A stretch of 63,040 bases of DNA. It comes from Lachnospiraceae bacterium. GTDB taxonomy: Bacteria; Bacillota; Clostridia; Lachnospirales; Lachnospiraceae. The stretch lies in assembly GCA_016284175.1 (NCBI GenBank), contig JAEEOJ010000039.1:1-63040 (forward strand). Reading direction: 5' to 3'. The notes below the pieces were generated by a model. That model saw nothing but the letters and a program-made list of their open reading frames with translations, did not search any database and was not told where the DNA came from. Of the stretch, positions 1 to 8,839 are shown one piece after another (the stretch's first letter is position 1; every line of letters starts with the position of its first letter). The translations under genes were made by a program, and so were the position numbers.

Positions 1-758
1 CTTTATATGCACAAGCAAAAGGCTCATATGTCATTTTTTTAGATGGGGATGATTATTTTACTGACTGTAATAAAATTGAAAAACAAAAGAATATTCTTGA
101 CAAGAATCCTAGTTGTATTTGTGCGGCGCATCCAATCAATTTTGTGTGGGAGAACGAATCTCAAAAATCTGTAGTTGCATGCAATCCTTGCGAGTTCACA
201 AGAATAATAAATAAAAAAATATACTGGAGTTATTCTTGGATTCACGCCGATACATTTATGTTTAGAAATATCTATCATAAAAATGTGGAGCATATAAATT
301 CAAGTTTTTTTGATGATAATACCATTACGGTCAATTTTATAAAGTATGGGGATATTCTGTTTACTCCAGATTGTATGGTAGCATATAGACAAATCGAAGG
401 AAGCTCTTGGAATATGCGAAATCCTCTTCAAAAAGCATATGTAAATCTATATGTTTATTCTGAAGCATCAAAAATATTGAAGGGATGGGGAATAGTTAAT
501 TGGATTAGAAGTTTTGCGGATTTTAGAGAGTTCTATGTTAACAGAAATTCCGATTTTGCTTGTTTAAAGCAAAATGAAATAGACTATAGGTTATCCTTTA
601 TAGAAAGAACTATGAAATATAGGGATGCGAATAGTTTTTTTAAGATTTGGTATCAAGTTCGGTACGGTTTAGCAATGCATATGGGATTCTTAATTAATAT
701 ATACCGAAAAATGATAAAAAATATTATTAATTCGAGAACAAAAAGGATTGGCGAATGA
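1..758 (+). CDS. Family 2 glycosyltransferase, 3' part (5' end outside window)
   Basis: The frame is open from base 3, upstream of the first in-window ATG (144), so the gene starts before the window. The first visible residues include LDGDDYF, the nucleotide-sugar/metal-binding acidic motif of GT-A family 2 enzymes. That part of the catalytic domain is present and the N-terminal UDP-binding strand is missing. The C-terminal ~200 residues are basic and aromatic and carry no predicted membrane helix. The stop overlaps the next start as ATGA, so the genes are translationally coupled. It probably transfers a sugar to the growing glycan in the cytoplasm; donor and acceptor cannot be told from sequence. 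Very AT-rich, like the next 6 kb. Confidence 0.85.
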   Translation, partial: LYAQAKGSYVIFLDGDDYFTDCNKIEKQKNILDKNPSCICAAHPINFVWENESQKSVVACNPCEFTRIINKKIYWSYSWIHADTFMFRNIYHKNVEHINSSFFDDNTITVNFIKYGDILFTPDCMVAYRQIEGSSWNMRNPLQKAYVNLYVYSEASKILKGWGIVNWIRSFADFREFYVNRNSDFACLKQNEIDYRLSFIERTMKYRDANSFFKIWYQVRYGLAMHMGFLINIYRKMIKNIINSRTKRIGE

Positions 759-1810
759 AAGTACGCATATTAACATTTTGGGGTGTACCAAATCATGGCT
801 GTTTTCTTCAAGCTTATGCTCTTCAAATGGTTTTACAACATATATGTAAAGATGATGATGTTAAGCAAATTGCTTATTTAGGGAAGAAACATTATGATTT
901 TTATTATAATAGTCGTTTCGATAAAAGAAAAATATTGCGCCTAAAAAAAGAATTTGAATTGAGAAAATACATTAAACATTATAATATTATTCCTCATACA
1001 TATAATAAGTGTATAATTAAATTTCCAAGCGAGAAAATGGATATTTTAGTTTTAGGTAGTGATATTATCTGGGATTATAATAGCGAATTATTATATGGAG
1101 AAGAGTACCTTTTTGGAGGGGGAGTATTAGCGGAGAAAAAAATATCTTATGCGCCTAGTTTTGGCAATAGCAATTCTATAGATGATATTCCAGAATATGT
1201 AAATGAACTAATTTCATCGTTAGACGCAATTTCTGTCAGGGATGAGAATTCTCAGAAAATTGTTGAGATAATTACAGGAAATAAGCCTGAATTGGTTTTG
1301 GATCCAACGCTTTTATATGATTTTTCAAACGATGAAAACATTATACTACCTCACGAAAAAGAACCATATGCTATTGTGTATGGAAGCGATTTTACGGATT
1401 TGCAGATACAGAATTTAACAGAATTTGCTAAAAAGAGAGGTCTAAAGATAATTAATCTTGAGTTTATGGGAAAGTGCTATTCTTGGTGCGATAAAACAAT
1501 TAGAAGAGATCAATTATCTCCCTTTGAATGGTTAGGATACTTTAAATATTCAAGTTGTATTTTAACGAGTACATTTCATGGATTAATGTTTGGAATGGTT
1601 TTTCAAAAAAATATGGTTTTTAATCCTACAGAATTCATAATGAAGAAGGTGTCCAAACTATTAATAGATTTGCAAGTTGAACAGTTGCTTTTGAATAATA
1701 ATGATTTTACTATTGCTGAAAAAAGTTTTAATTATTCGGTTATTTCATTAACATTGAATCAGTTGAGAGAAAAATCCTTGGAATATCTTGAAAAAAATAT
1801 TATGCAATAA
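755..1810 (+). CDS. Polysaccharide pyruvyl transferase family protein
   Basis: The 351-residue length fits the family. The N-terminus (ILTFWGVPNHGCFLQAYALQ) is the family's opening strand and helix with the G-C/A-x-LQAYAL signature. Further family motifs follow: VLGSDIIWD near residue 99, SYAPSFGNS near 130, SVRDENS near 161, LDPTLL near 181 and TSTFHGLMFGM near 270. Characterised members add ketal pyruvate from PEP to hexoses of surface polysaccharides. It overlaps the upstream glycosyltransferase by 4 bp and precedes the flippase, so it is part of one operon. The acceptor sugar is unknown, and some family members are not proven pyruvyl transferases. Confidence 0.85.
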   Translation: MKVRILTFWGVPNHGCFLQAYALQMVLQHICKDDDVKQIAYLGKKHYDFYYNSRFDKRKILRLKKEFELRKYIKHYNIIPHTYNKCIIKFPSEKMDILVLGSDIIWDYNSELLYGEEYLFGGGVLAEKKISYAPSFGNSNSIDDIPEYVNELISSLDAISVRDENSQKIVEIITGNKPELVLDPTLLYDFSNDENIILPHEKEPYAIVYGSDFTDLQIQNLTEFAKKRGLKIINLEFMGKCYSWCDKTIRRDQLSPFEWLGYFKYSSCILTSTFHGLMFGMVFQKNMVFNPTEFIMKKVSKLLIDLQVEQLLLNNNDFTIAEKSFNYSVISLTLNQLREKSLEYLEKNIMQ

Positions 1811-1838
1811 TACAATTTAAAATTTCTGGAGTACATTT

Positions 1839-3320
1839 TTGAAGAACAAATTTACAAAAAACATAATATGGGGATTTGGAGGGCAATTTATAATAATTGC
1901 TTTAGGAATAATTATTCCCCGTATAATGATAACTAAATATGGATCTGATACAAACGGACTTATAAGTACGATAGGACAAATATTTACATATATGGCATTA
2001 TTGGAAGCCGGTATAGGACAAGCAACGAAAATAGCGCTTTATAAACCTATTTCGGAAAATAATAATAAAGATTTCTCCTATATAGTTTCGATAGCAAATA
2101 GATATTATAAGCGGATTTCTGTTTACTATGGGATTTGCGTCTTGGCTTTGTCGTTCGCTCTTCCGTTCGTAATAAAAACCACACTTAGTTACTGGACAGT
2201 ATTTTTTGTTGTTCTTTTTGAAGGAATGTCAGGCGTTGTATCCTTTTTGTTTTTACAAACCAAAAGAAGTATTTTGTTTGCAAGTGGGAAAGGATACATT
2301 AATAATGGTACTGATGTTACCAATAAAACAATTAGTTATATTGTAAAAATTTTGATGGCTTTGCTAAAGGCAAACATTGTTTTTTTGCAGTTTGCATATT
2401 TTATTTTGACATTATTAAAAATATGTTTTTATATTTATTATTTTCGTAAGAATTACAGTTGGATTGATTATAAATCAGCTCCGAAAGATGCAAAGTTACA
2501 GAATCGAAACTCATTTATTATTACTGAAATTGCCTGGACTATTTTTTCTTCGACTGATATGATTGTTCTTTCTATTTTTTTGAGCACGAAATTGTCCAGT
2601 GTTTATGCAATCTATAATTTAGTTTTTGTAAACATCAACTCTCTTTTAAGTGCAATGTATAACAGTCTAAATTATTTGCTTGGTCAAACATATTTTGAGA
2701 ATAAAGAAAAGTATATTAAAATTCATGATACATATAATAGTGTTTTTTTTGGTGGCATGACGACACTTATGTGTATCTCTTATATGCTCACAATTCCTTT
2801 TGTTAAACTATATACCAAGAATGTAACTGATGTCGAATATGTTATTTCATCCTTGCCTTTTCTATTCTGTATGGTGCAGATTCTATCTTGGAGTAGATAT
2901 ATTTCGGGTAATTTGTCGGGAATTGCAGGATACGCAAAACCCACCAGTATAGTTTCTTTTGTTGAAGCGCTTCTTAATATTTCCCTATCAATTATATTAG
3001 TTAGAAAATTTGGCATTGTGGGAGTTTTGGCGGCTACTGTCTTGGCTTTGCCATTAAAGATTGTCTATTTAACTATTCTTTCGGATAGAGTGGTCTTAAA
3101 GCGTTCTTGTTGGTATACCTTGAAAATAATGTTTGCAAATTTTGGATTGTTTGCGGCTACAGTGGTGCTTAATAATTTTGTTGTTCTAAATATCGAAACA
3201 TATGGTCAATTCATTATTCATGGAATTGCCCTTACCTTTATTTATGGAATAATAGGATTTTTAGTAAATTTTGCGGCTAATCATGAGTTTATAAAGGTTT
3301 TGAAAACAATAAAAAAATAA
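1839..3320 (+). CDS. Wzx-type polysaccharide flippase (MATE/MVF superfamily)
   Basis: A 493-residue, highly hydrophobic protein with about 12-14 predicted membrane segments. It starts with the amphipathic KNIIWGFGGQFIIIALGIIIPRIM and a loop (YGSDTNGLISTIGQIFTYMALLEAGIGQA) typical of lipopolysaccharide/teichoic flippases. The start is TTG at 1839, with CTGGAG upstream at normal spacing; no in-frame ATG with a better site exists close by. It would flip undecaprenyl-diphosphate-linked repeat units across the membrane for the polymerase encoded next. The pairing with a Wzy-like gene supports a Wzx/Wzy-dependent pathway. Confidence 0.88.
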   Translation: MKNKFTKNIIWGFGGQFIIIALGIIIPRIMITKYGSDTNGLISTIGQIFTYMALLEAGIGQATKIALYKPISENNNKDFSYIVSIANRYYKRISVYYGICVLALSFALPFVIKTTLSYWTVFFVVLFEGMSGVVSFLFLQTKRSILFASGKGYINNGTDVTNKTISYIVKILMALLKANIVFLQFAYFILTLLKICFYIYYFRKNYSWIDYKSAPKDAKLQNRNSFIITEIAWTIFSSTDMIVLSIFLSTKLSSVYAIYNLVFVNINSLLSAMYNSLNYLLGQTYFENKEKYIKIHDTYNSVFFGGMTTLMCISYMLTIPFVKLYTKNVTDVEYVISSLPFLFCMVQILSWSRYISGNLSGIAGYAKPTSIVSFVEALLNISLSIILVRKFGIVGVLAATVLALPLKIVYLTILSDRVVLKRSCWYTLKIMFANFGLFAATVVLNNFVVLNIETYGQFIIHGIALTFIYGIIGFLVNFAANHEFIKVLKTIKK

Positions 3321-3384
3321 TTAATGGACTAAATTTTAATGAAAAATTTTTTATGAAGACATCATTCCGATTTTGGAGGAAGAA

Positions 3385-4686
3385 ATGAAAATAGATTTAG
3401 ATAGAAAGTGGATAGTGAAAATTTCTAATATTATTTATCCAGTTGCATTGTTTTTGATGTTTACTGAATCATATATCTGTTCTCTTTATGATGTTTTTTT
3501 TAATAATATGATGGTTAATGATATGTTGATTCTAATAGGTATAATACTTCTAGCATATCATAACAAAACACATCACTTAAAAAAAAGAATAAGCAAAGAG
3601 TTTTTGAAAATAGCGCTAGTTATAGTATTGATTTGTATCTTCTTCTGGAATGGAAGAACAGGATCGTACAGTACGATGTTAAACATAAAATATATTTTAT
3701 TATATATTGCTTTCTTGTTTTGCATAAATGATGGGGAATGGATTAATTATAATATGAAATTGGTTTCTGCATTTTCATTAATCTTTATCTTTACAACAAT
3801 ATGGCTTTATTTTGATACTAATTCATATTATAGATTTTTTGCATATAAACTATATCCCTATGGTATGTTTGATTATTATCAATCACATCAAATTACTAGT
3901 GGCATAACTGATCATTATTCTCATAATGGAATAATGCTTGCGAACTCATTGATTTTATATACATCGAGTTTGATTTCTAAGACAAAGAATAGTAGTCCTT
4001 GGAAGTATTATATTATTATAGTATTAAATATTGTAGCAATGATTATGTGCGGAAAGAGAGCCCAAGTTATAGCTCCAATTATAGGAATTATTTGGGGATA
4101 CATAATATTTAATTGGACCCTGTCTTCGCCCAAAAAATCTTTTAAGTTTATCGTTGCGATTATTTCAGTTGTGGGTGTTTTCTATTTCGTTTCCGTTGTT
4201 AGTCCTGTATTTGATAACTATTTACATAGATTCTCGGCATTGCAATCAGATGGAAACTTATTAGCAAGATATGGATATTGGGAAACAGCAATTGAACAAT
4301 TTCGTGCTCACCCTATTTTTGGAATAGGATGGTTACACTTTAGAAGCGTAAACTTAGATGGAAATGATCCTCATAATATTTATATTCAGTTAATTTGTGA
4401 GACCGGTATTGTTGGAGCGTGTATTTTTGGTTTGTTCTATTTAGTGTCTTTATATACTGCTTATAGAAATTTGAGATTAGTTTCTGAAAACAGAACATTT
4501 TACTCGAATGATATACAAAGGAATTGTTTATTCTCATTTATTTATCAAGTCTTTTTTCTGATTTATGGTATTTCTGGGAATCCTCAAACATTGTTTTACA
4601 GCTTAATACCGTACTTGATTTCATGCGCTATAGCTTATACTTATAGATGGAAATTGAAAGAGAATCCTTTCGAGATAAAGAATTGA
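3385..4686 (+). CDS. Wzy-type O-antigen/capsule polymerase (O-antigen ligase superfamily)
   Basis: About 433 residues with around 11 membrane helices and a large C-terminal loop. That loop contains GRYGYWETAIEQF-like residues (LLARYGYWETAIEQFRAHP..GIGW) and DPHNIYIQL, matching the periplasmic-loop H-N signature of the O-antigen ligase/polymerase superfamily. An upstream TTG at 3373 is in frame, but it overlaps the ribosome site GGAGG (3375-3379), so ATG 3385 is the start. The protein would join flipped repeat units outside the membrane. It lies directly after the flippase, as expected for a Wzx/Wzy pair. Confidence 0.85.
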   Translation: MKIDLDRKWIVKISNIIYPVALFLMFTESYICSLYDVFFNNMMVNDMLILIGIILLAYHNKTHHLKKRISKEFLKIALVIVLICIFFWNGRTGSYSTMLNIKYILLYIAFLFCINDGEWINYNMKLVSAFSLIFIFTTIWLYFDTNSYYRFFAYKLYPYGMFDYYQSHQITSGITDHYSHNGIMLANSLILYTSSLISKTKNSSPWKYYIIIVLNIVAMIMCGKRAQVIAPIIGIIWGYIIFNWTLSSPKKSFKFIVAIISVVGVFYFVSVVSPVFDNYLHRFSALQSDGNLLARYGYWETAIEQFRAHPIFGIGWLHFRSVNLDGNDPHNIYIQLICETGIVGACIFGLFYLVSLYTAYRNLRLVSENRTFYSNDIQRNCLFSFIYQVFFLIYGISGNPQTLFYSLIPYLISCAIAYTYRWKLKENPFEIKN

Positions 4687-4738
4687 TAATTTCACAATTA
4701 AGATAGTTCTTCTAGAGGATAATAAAAAGGAGAAAACA

Positions 4739-5251
4739 ATGAAACTAAGAAATCTATGTATTAAAGATGCAAAATATATGTTGGAATGGATGCATGATGA
4801 GGATGTTGTAAAAGATTTAAAAACGGATTTTTCAAAAAAGGACATAAAAGATTGCGAACGATTTATTACAGAATCCAATAGAACAAACGACAATTGTCAT
4901 TTTGCCATAGTTAATGATTTTGACGAATATATGGGAACTGTAAGTCTTAAGAATATTACGGAATCAACAGCAGAATTTGGAATTGCTATACGGAAATGTG
5001 CAATGGGAAAAGGTTATTCCAAAAGCGCAATGGAGGAAACTATTCAATATGGTTTAGAAAAATTGGGTTTAAATTGTATTTACTGGTGCGTAGATCCGAT
5101 AAATTCACGTGCTGTAAAGTTTTATGATAAAAACTGTTATTCAAGACTATGCATTAGTAATAATGTCGATTTGTTAAAAAAAATAAGGGAAATAGGTGGA
5201 TATACAGAAGAAGAGATAAATCATTATATTTGGTATTCTGTTTCAAAATAG
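4739..5251 (+). CDS. GNAT-family N-acetyltransferase
   Basis: A 170-residue single-domain acetyltransferase. FGIAIRKCAMGKGYSKSAM (about residues 80-98) is the acetyl-CoA pyrophosphate-binding loop (Q/R-x-x-G-x-G/A type, here RKCAMGKGY). WCVDPINSRAVKFYDKNCY is the usual beta5/alpha4 segment with the N-x-x-A-x-x-x-Y pattern. The ribosome site AAAGGAG lies 7 nt upstream. Set among glycan genes, it may acetylate an amino sugar nucleotide, but RimJ/RimL-like protein acetylation is equally compatible. Confidence 0.8.
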   Translation: MKLRNLCIKDAKYMLEWMHDEDVVKDLKTDFSKKDIKDCERFITESNRTNDNCHFAIVNDFDEYMGTVSLKNITESTAEFGIAIRKCAMGKGYSKSAMEETIQYGLEKLGLNCIYWCVDPINSRAVKFYDKNCYSRLCISNNVDLLKKIREIGGYTEEEINHYIWYSVSK

Positions 5252-5324
5252 AAGTTCCCAAGATAAAAAATTCTATTATCACATTTGTAGCTATTCAATT
5301 TTGATTAATTAAGGAATATGAAAA

Positions 5325-5606
5325 ATGGTATTTCAAAATAATAGTTTAGGCGATGAAACAGAAAATAATAATTTGATAAAAGAAACTGAATTAAAGCCCT
5401 TACCAGAATTATATAAACAGAAAGAGAATTGTTGTGGCTGTACGGCGTGCTATGCAATTTGTCCAGTGCAAGCAATAGTTATGGAGTTAGATGAGGAAGG
5501 ATTTCTTTATCCGGTGATAAATTCTGAAAAATGTATTCGTTGTTACAAATGCCTTTCTGTTTGTGTGTTTAAAATTGACCAAGCGGCAAAGGGTTATTAT
5601 AAATAA
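5325..5606 (+). CDS. 2x[4Fe-4S] ferredoxin-domain protein (N-terminal half of an FrhB-like enzyme)
   Basis: 93 residues carrying two Fe4S4 cluster motifs: CCGCTACYAICP (C-x2-C-x2-C-x3-C-P) and CIRCYKCLSVCVF, where the usual final proline is V. Between them is DEEGFLYPVI, typical of the ferredoxin head of F420-hydrogenase beta-subunit-like proteins found in polysaccharide operons. In most relatives this head is fused to the FrhB domain, which here is a separate ORF 57 bp downstream in another frame. It would pass electrons to that partner. It is either a real two-subunit arrangement or an old frameshift/nonsense split. Confidence 0.8.
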   Translation: MVFQNNSLGDETENNNLIKETELKPLPELYKQKENCCGCTACYAICPVQAIVMELDEEGFLYPVINSEKCIRCYKCLSVCVFKIDQAAKGYYK

Positions 5607-5662
5607 AATCGAGCGGAAAAAATATTAATAATGGTCTTGCCTTTTGTTGATAGGTGTCTGAA

Positions 5663-6643
5663 ATGAATAATTATTTCAAAAATGAAAAGTGGGATAAGCC
5701 AATTACTTTTGCTGTTAAGCATAAAGATATAGATGTACGTATGGCGAGCAGATCGGGCGGGGTTTTTACTGCATTGACAGATTATGTTCTATTATCAGGT
5801 GGTATTGTTTATGGTTGCGTTTTAGATGATTCTTTTTCAGCAATTCATATTAGAGCGACTGAAACATTTACGCGAGATAGAATGAGAGGCTCGAAATATA
5901 TTCAAAGTGAAATGGGAGATGTTTATAAAAAAGTTAAAGAAGATTTAGATAGTGAAAAATATGTTCTTTTTTCAGGTACTTCATGCCAAGTGTCTGGATT
6001 AATCGGCTTTCTTGGGAAAAGTTATGAAAACCTATTGACGATAGATATTGTATGTCATGGTGTCCCCAGCCCCTTAGTTTGGAAAGATTATATTTATTGG
6101 CAAGAGGAGAAAAATCATAGTAAAGTCAAGTCGGTGGATTTTAGAAATAAGAAGGATTTTGGATGGAAGGACCATGTGGAAAGTATTGTTTTTGAAAACG
6201 GAAAAATAATTAACAGCCGCGTGTTCACCACACTGTTTTATGAACATTCTATTTTACGTCCTTCATGTTATGTTTGTCCATATAAAGATATTATCCATCC
6301 GGGAAATATTACATTGGCTGACTATTGGGGAATTGATAATGCTACACCAGGGTTTAATGATGATAAAGGTGTTAGTTTAGTTTTGATTAATGATGAAACG
6401 GGATATTCTGCATTTAAGAAGGTGAGTGAAATGTTGGATATCCGAAAAACGCGAATTGAAGATAGCATGCAGCCACCACTTGAAACACCGTGTCAGAAGC
6501 CGGAAAATCGTAGTGAATTTTGGAAAAATGACATAAATAAAACTTTTTTGCTAGTTGAAAAGAACAATAAACCAACCAAAGGTTTTTATGGCAAGGTAAA
6601 AAGGAAAATAAATAAATTGTTGAATCATATTTTAAATGATTGA
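5663..6643 (+). CDS. FrhB-like flavin/Fe-S oxidoreductase (coenzyme F420 hydrogenase/dehydrogenase beta-subunit family)
   Basis: About 326 residues. The N-domain has SRSGGVFTALTDYVL and GGIVYGCVLD. The middle holds YVLFSGTSCQVSGL and DIVCHGVPSP. CYVCPYKD and ADYWGID complete the FrhB N/C domain signature with extra cysteines for a cluster. An in-frame GTG at 5654 exists, but AGGTG lies just ahead of ATG 5663, which is the better start. Relatives recur in exopolysaccharide operons beside pyruvyl transferases; their reaction is not established. It probably acts with the ferredoxin protein encoded just upstream. Confidence 0.82.
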   Translation: MNNYFKNEKWDKPITFAVKHKDIDVRMASRSGGVFTALTDYVLLSGGIVYGCVLDDSFSAIHIRATETFTRDRMRGSKYIQSEMGDVYKKVKEDLDSEKYVLFSGTSCQVSGLIGFLGKSYENLLTIDIVCHGVPSPLVWKDYIYWQEEKNHSKVKSVDFRNKKDFGWKDHVESIVFENGKIINSRVFTTLFYEHSILRPSCYVCPYKDIIHPGNITLADYWGIDNATPGFNDDKGVSLVLINDETGYSAFKKVSEMLDIRKTRIEDSMQPPLETPCQKPENRSEFWKNDINKTFLLVEKNNKPTKGFYGKVKRKINKLLNHILND

Positions 6644-6681
6644 GTACTAACACATATAGTTTTTATGAGAGGACATGAAAA

Positions 6682-7626
6682 ATGATGGAGAAAGATGCGA
6701 AAATCTACGTTGCTGGACATAAGGGCATGGTGGGTTCAGCAATTGTAAGAGAATTAAACAGACAGGGTTATAACAATATCATAGTTCGCACACACAAAGA
6801 ACTTGATTTAATGCGCCAGGATGATGTTGAAGAATTTTTTGCGAAAGAAAAACCCGAATACGTATTTCTTGCAGCAGCCAAGGTTGGCGGTATTGTGGCT
6901 AATGAATCTGCGTTGGCTGATTTTATGTACGATAATATGATGCTTGAAATGAATGTTATTCATTCGGCTTGGAAGAATGGTTGTAAAAAACTCGAGTTTT
7001 TAGGCAGTTCATGTATTTATCCCCGTATGGCTCCTCAGCCTATGACGGAAGGATGTCTTTTAACCAGTGAACTCGAAAAGACCAACGAAGCATATGCTTT
7101 GGCAAAGATATCCGGTCTAAAATACTGCGAATTCTTAAATCGTCAGTACGGTACCGATTACATTTCCGTAATGCCCACCAATCTTTACGGACCCAACGAC
7201 AACTATCATCCCGAGCACAGCCACGTTCTTCCTGCATTAATTCGTCGTTTCCACGAAGCCAAAGTGGCAGGAGTTGAAAGCGTTACATGCTGGGGAGACG
7301 GTTCACCTCTTCGTGAGTTTTTATATGTAGATGATCTTGCTAATCTTTGCGTATTCCTGATGAACAATTACAGCGGTAATGAGACCGTCAATGCCGGCAC
7401 CGGCAAAGAACTCACCATCAAGGAACTTACCGAACTTGTAGCCAAGGTTATAGGCTACACCGGTAAAATAGAGTGGGATCCTTCACGTCCCAACGGCACT
7501 CCCAGAAAGCTTCTTGATGTTTCCAAGGCTAAGGAACTTGGCTGGACATACACCACAGAGCTGGAGGATGGTATCAAACTCGCTTATGAGGATTTCCTGA
7601 ACAATCCGATGAGAGCGGAGAGATAA
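6682..7626 (+). CDS. fcl: GDP-L-fucose synthase
   Basis: A 314-residue short-chain epimerase/reductase. The NADP-binding loop is AGHKGMVGSA (11-20). AAAKVGGIVANE near residue 66, GSSCIYPRMAPQPMTE near 109 (catalytic Ser) and YALAKISG (Tyr-x3-Lys) are diagnostic for GDP-4-keto-6-deoxymannose epimerase-reductase. It makes GDP-L-fucose from the product of GDP-mannose 4,6-dehydratase, which is not in this window. GAGAGG lies 9 nt ahead of the ATG; a second ATG follows at once. The first third is AT-rich like the upstream operon, while the rest has the richer composition of the later genes. Confidence 0.93.
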   Translation: MMEKDAKIYVAGHKGMVGSAIVRELNRQGYNNIIVRTHKELDLMRQDDVEEFFAKEKPEYVFLAAAKVGGIVANESALADFMYDNMMLEMNVIHSAWKNGCKKLEFLGSSCIYPRMAPQPMTEGCLLTSELEKTNEAYALAKISGLKYCEFLNRQYGTDYISVMPTNLYGPNDNYHPEHSHVLPALIRRFHEAKVAGVESVTCWGDGSPLREFLYVDDLANLCVFLMNNYSGNETVNAGTGKELTIKELTELVAKVIGYTGKIEWDPSRPNGTPRKLLDVSKAKELGWTYTTELEDGIKLAYEDFLNNPMRAER

Positions 7627-7629
7627 TGA

Positions 7630-7685
7630 GCCAACTAGGGACGGTTCTATTTTGGTCTTTTTTTACCACCGAGGGACACATCTCT
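7630..7685 (+). repeat. Dispersed REP-like repeat, copy 1
   Basis: Shares GCCAACTAGGGACGGTTCT and a following ATTTTGG-T-tract with copies at 10193-10285 and 15486-15540, and ends with a GGGACACATCTCT-type segment. It begins 4 bp after the fcl stop. The outer half can pair (CCAA with TTGG) and is followed by a run of T, so it may act as a terminator. It is probably a non-autonomous REP-type element; no transposase gene is visible. Confidence 0.75.
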
Positions 7686-7746
7686 AAACCAAGGGATGGA
7701 TATGATTGTTTTATAATTTATTTTTTTGAAAGAGTTTAGTTTTAAC

Positions 7747-7777
7747 CCATAGGCGCTAACGCGCCTATGGGTTTTTA
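7747..7777 (+). terminator. Intrinsic terminator after fcl
   Basis: A perfect 11-bp stem (CCCATAGGCGC / GCGCCTATGGG) with a TAAC loop and five T residues. It marks the 3' end of the first glycan operon. Confidence 0.9.
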
Positions 7778-7847
7778 TAATATATGTATTGCTAAATTAA
7801 AGAATTTTGTTATATTGTAAATTAATAGAAAAAAGCATTTATATAAA

Positions 7848-8732
7848 GTGTTTATAACAAATAAACTAAGTTTAGAGAAGATAATTAAAGGAAAAGAAAT
7901 TTGGATGAGAGATAGTATTTTTACAATAGAAAGAAGAATAGACTTAATAGAAGCATATAATAAATTCTTTAACGACATTAGTAATATAACTGTTACAATA
8001 AATAAAGGCTGTTATAATGCAAGAAGTGAAAGATTTTTCAAATATTTAGAATACTGCTTAAAAAATTGGCCTTTTAGAATGGGCGCAATTGGATTTGAAG
8101 ATTATTTTTATCAAATAAATATTGATTTCTTTCGTGCTCAAAAAGATGAAGATATATTGTATATATTGGAATTAATGGTTAATCTTCTATATTGGGCACC
8201 TAAACAAGAACGAAAAGATTCAGAAATGAGCTTAATGTTAAGTTCAAGCGAAGTAGAAACTGAATCTATTCGAATTATAGAAAATATAGAATATATTATT
8301 GAAAAATCCTGTAATATGAAAATAAGAGAAAAATATGATGATAGTAAAAATGAGTATTATTATGTTATATCAAAAAGGGATGTTGAGGTTGATTCGGTAC
8401 TAGAAACTGCTCCGGAATTATCAGAGATCCTTCTTGGGTATTATGACATCAGAAATATAAATGATAGCGAATATAAGAAAAGGGCGATAGAAGCTATTTA
8501 TCAGTATTTGGAACCGAATAGAAAGAAGTATAAGGGATTAAGTTGCAGTGCGATAAGTGAAGAGTTTTTTAATTCTGTAAACACTTTTGGGATTCGTCAT
8601 AATACGAAATCACAAAAAATGATACAAAATGAAAATATTTATGATGAGATATTTAAAATGGGTATATATGTATTACAAAGTGAAAAAATGTATCAGTATA
8701 AAGAAGAATTGACTAATTTGAGAAATATATAA
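7848..8732 (+). CDS. Hypothetical protein, AT-rich orphan gene
   Basis: I do not recognise the family. It is a soluble, charged protein of 294 residues if it starts at GTG 7848, or 275 if it starts at ATG 7905. Neither start has a convincing ribosome site (AAAGGA lies 12 nt before 7905). The C-terminus contains NTFGIRHNTKSQ followed by an amphipathic helix. An R-H doublet in such a place is seen in some HEPN/Abi-like proteins, so a defence role is possible but unproven. It has much lower GC than fcl and glmM on either side, follows a terminator directly and has no partner gene. This looks like a horizontally acquired cargo gene. Confidence 0.6.
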   Translation: MFITNKLSLEKIIKGKEIWMRDSIFTIERRIDLIEAYNKFFNDISNITVTINKGCYNARSERFFKYLEYCLKNWPFRMGAIGFEDYFYQINIDFFRAQKDEDILYILELMVNLLYWAPKQERKDSEMSLMLSSSEVETESIRIIENIEYIIEKSCNMKIREKYDDSKNEYYYVISKRDVEVDSVLETAPELSEILLGYYDIRNINDSEYKKRAIEAIYQYLEPNRKKYKGLSCSAISEEFFNSVNTFGIRHNTKSQKMIQNENIYDEIFKMGIYVLQSEKMYQYKEELTNLRNI

Positions 8733-8839
8733 TTATATTTGCATGGGAAAATAATAATTTTGAAATCTATTCGAAAAGAGAAATATTTCGAAAATACAGT
8801 ATCAATGAAATTTATTCAAAGAAAAGCGAGGACAAAACA

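Noticed and set aside
1839-3320. MurJ (lipid II flippase) considered
   Set aside because: Gene context (pyruvyl transferase, Wzy) and the N-terminal motif fit a Wzx-type flippase better.
3373-3384. TTG 3373 as the polymerase start
   Set aside because: That codon overlaps the ribosome site GGAGG serving ATG 3385.
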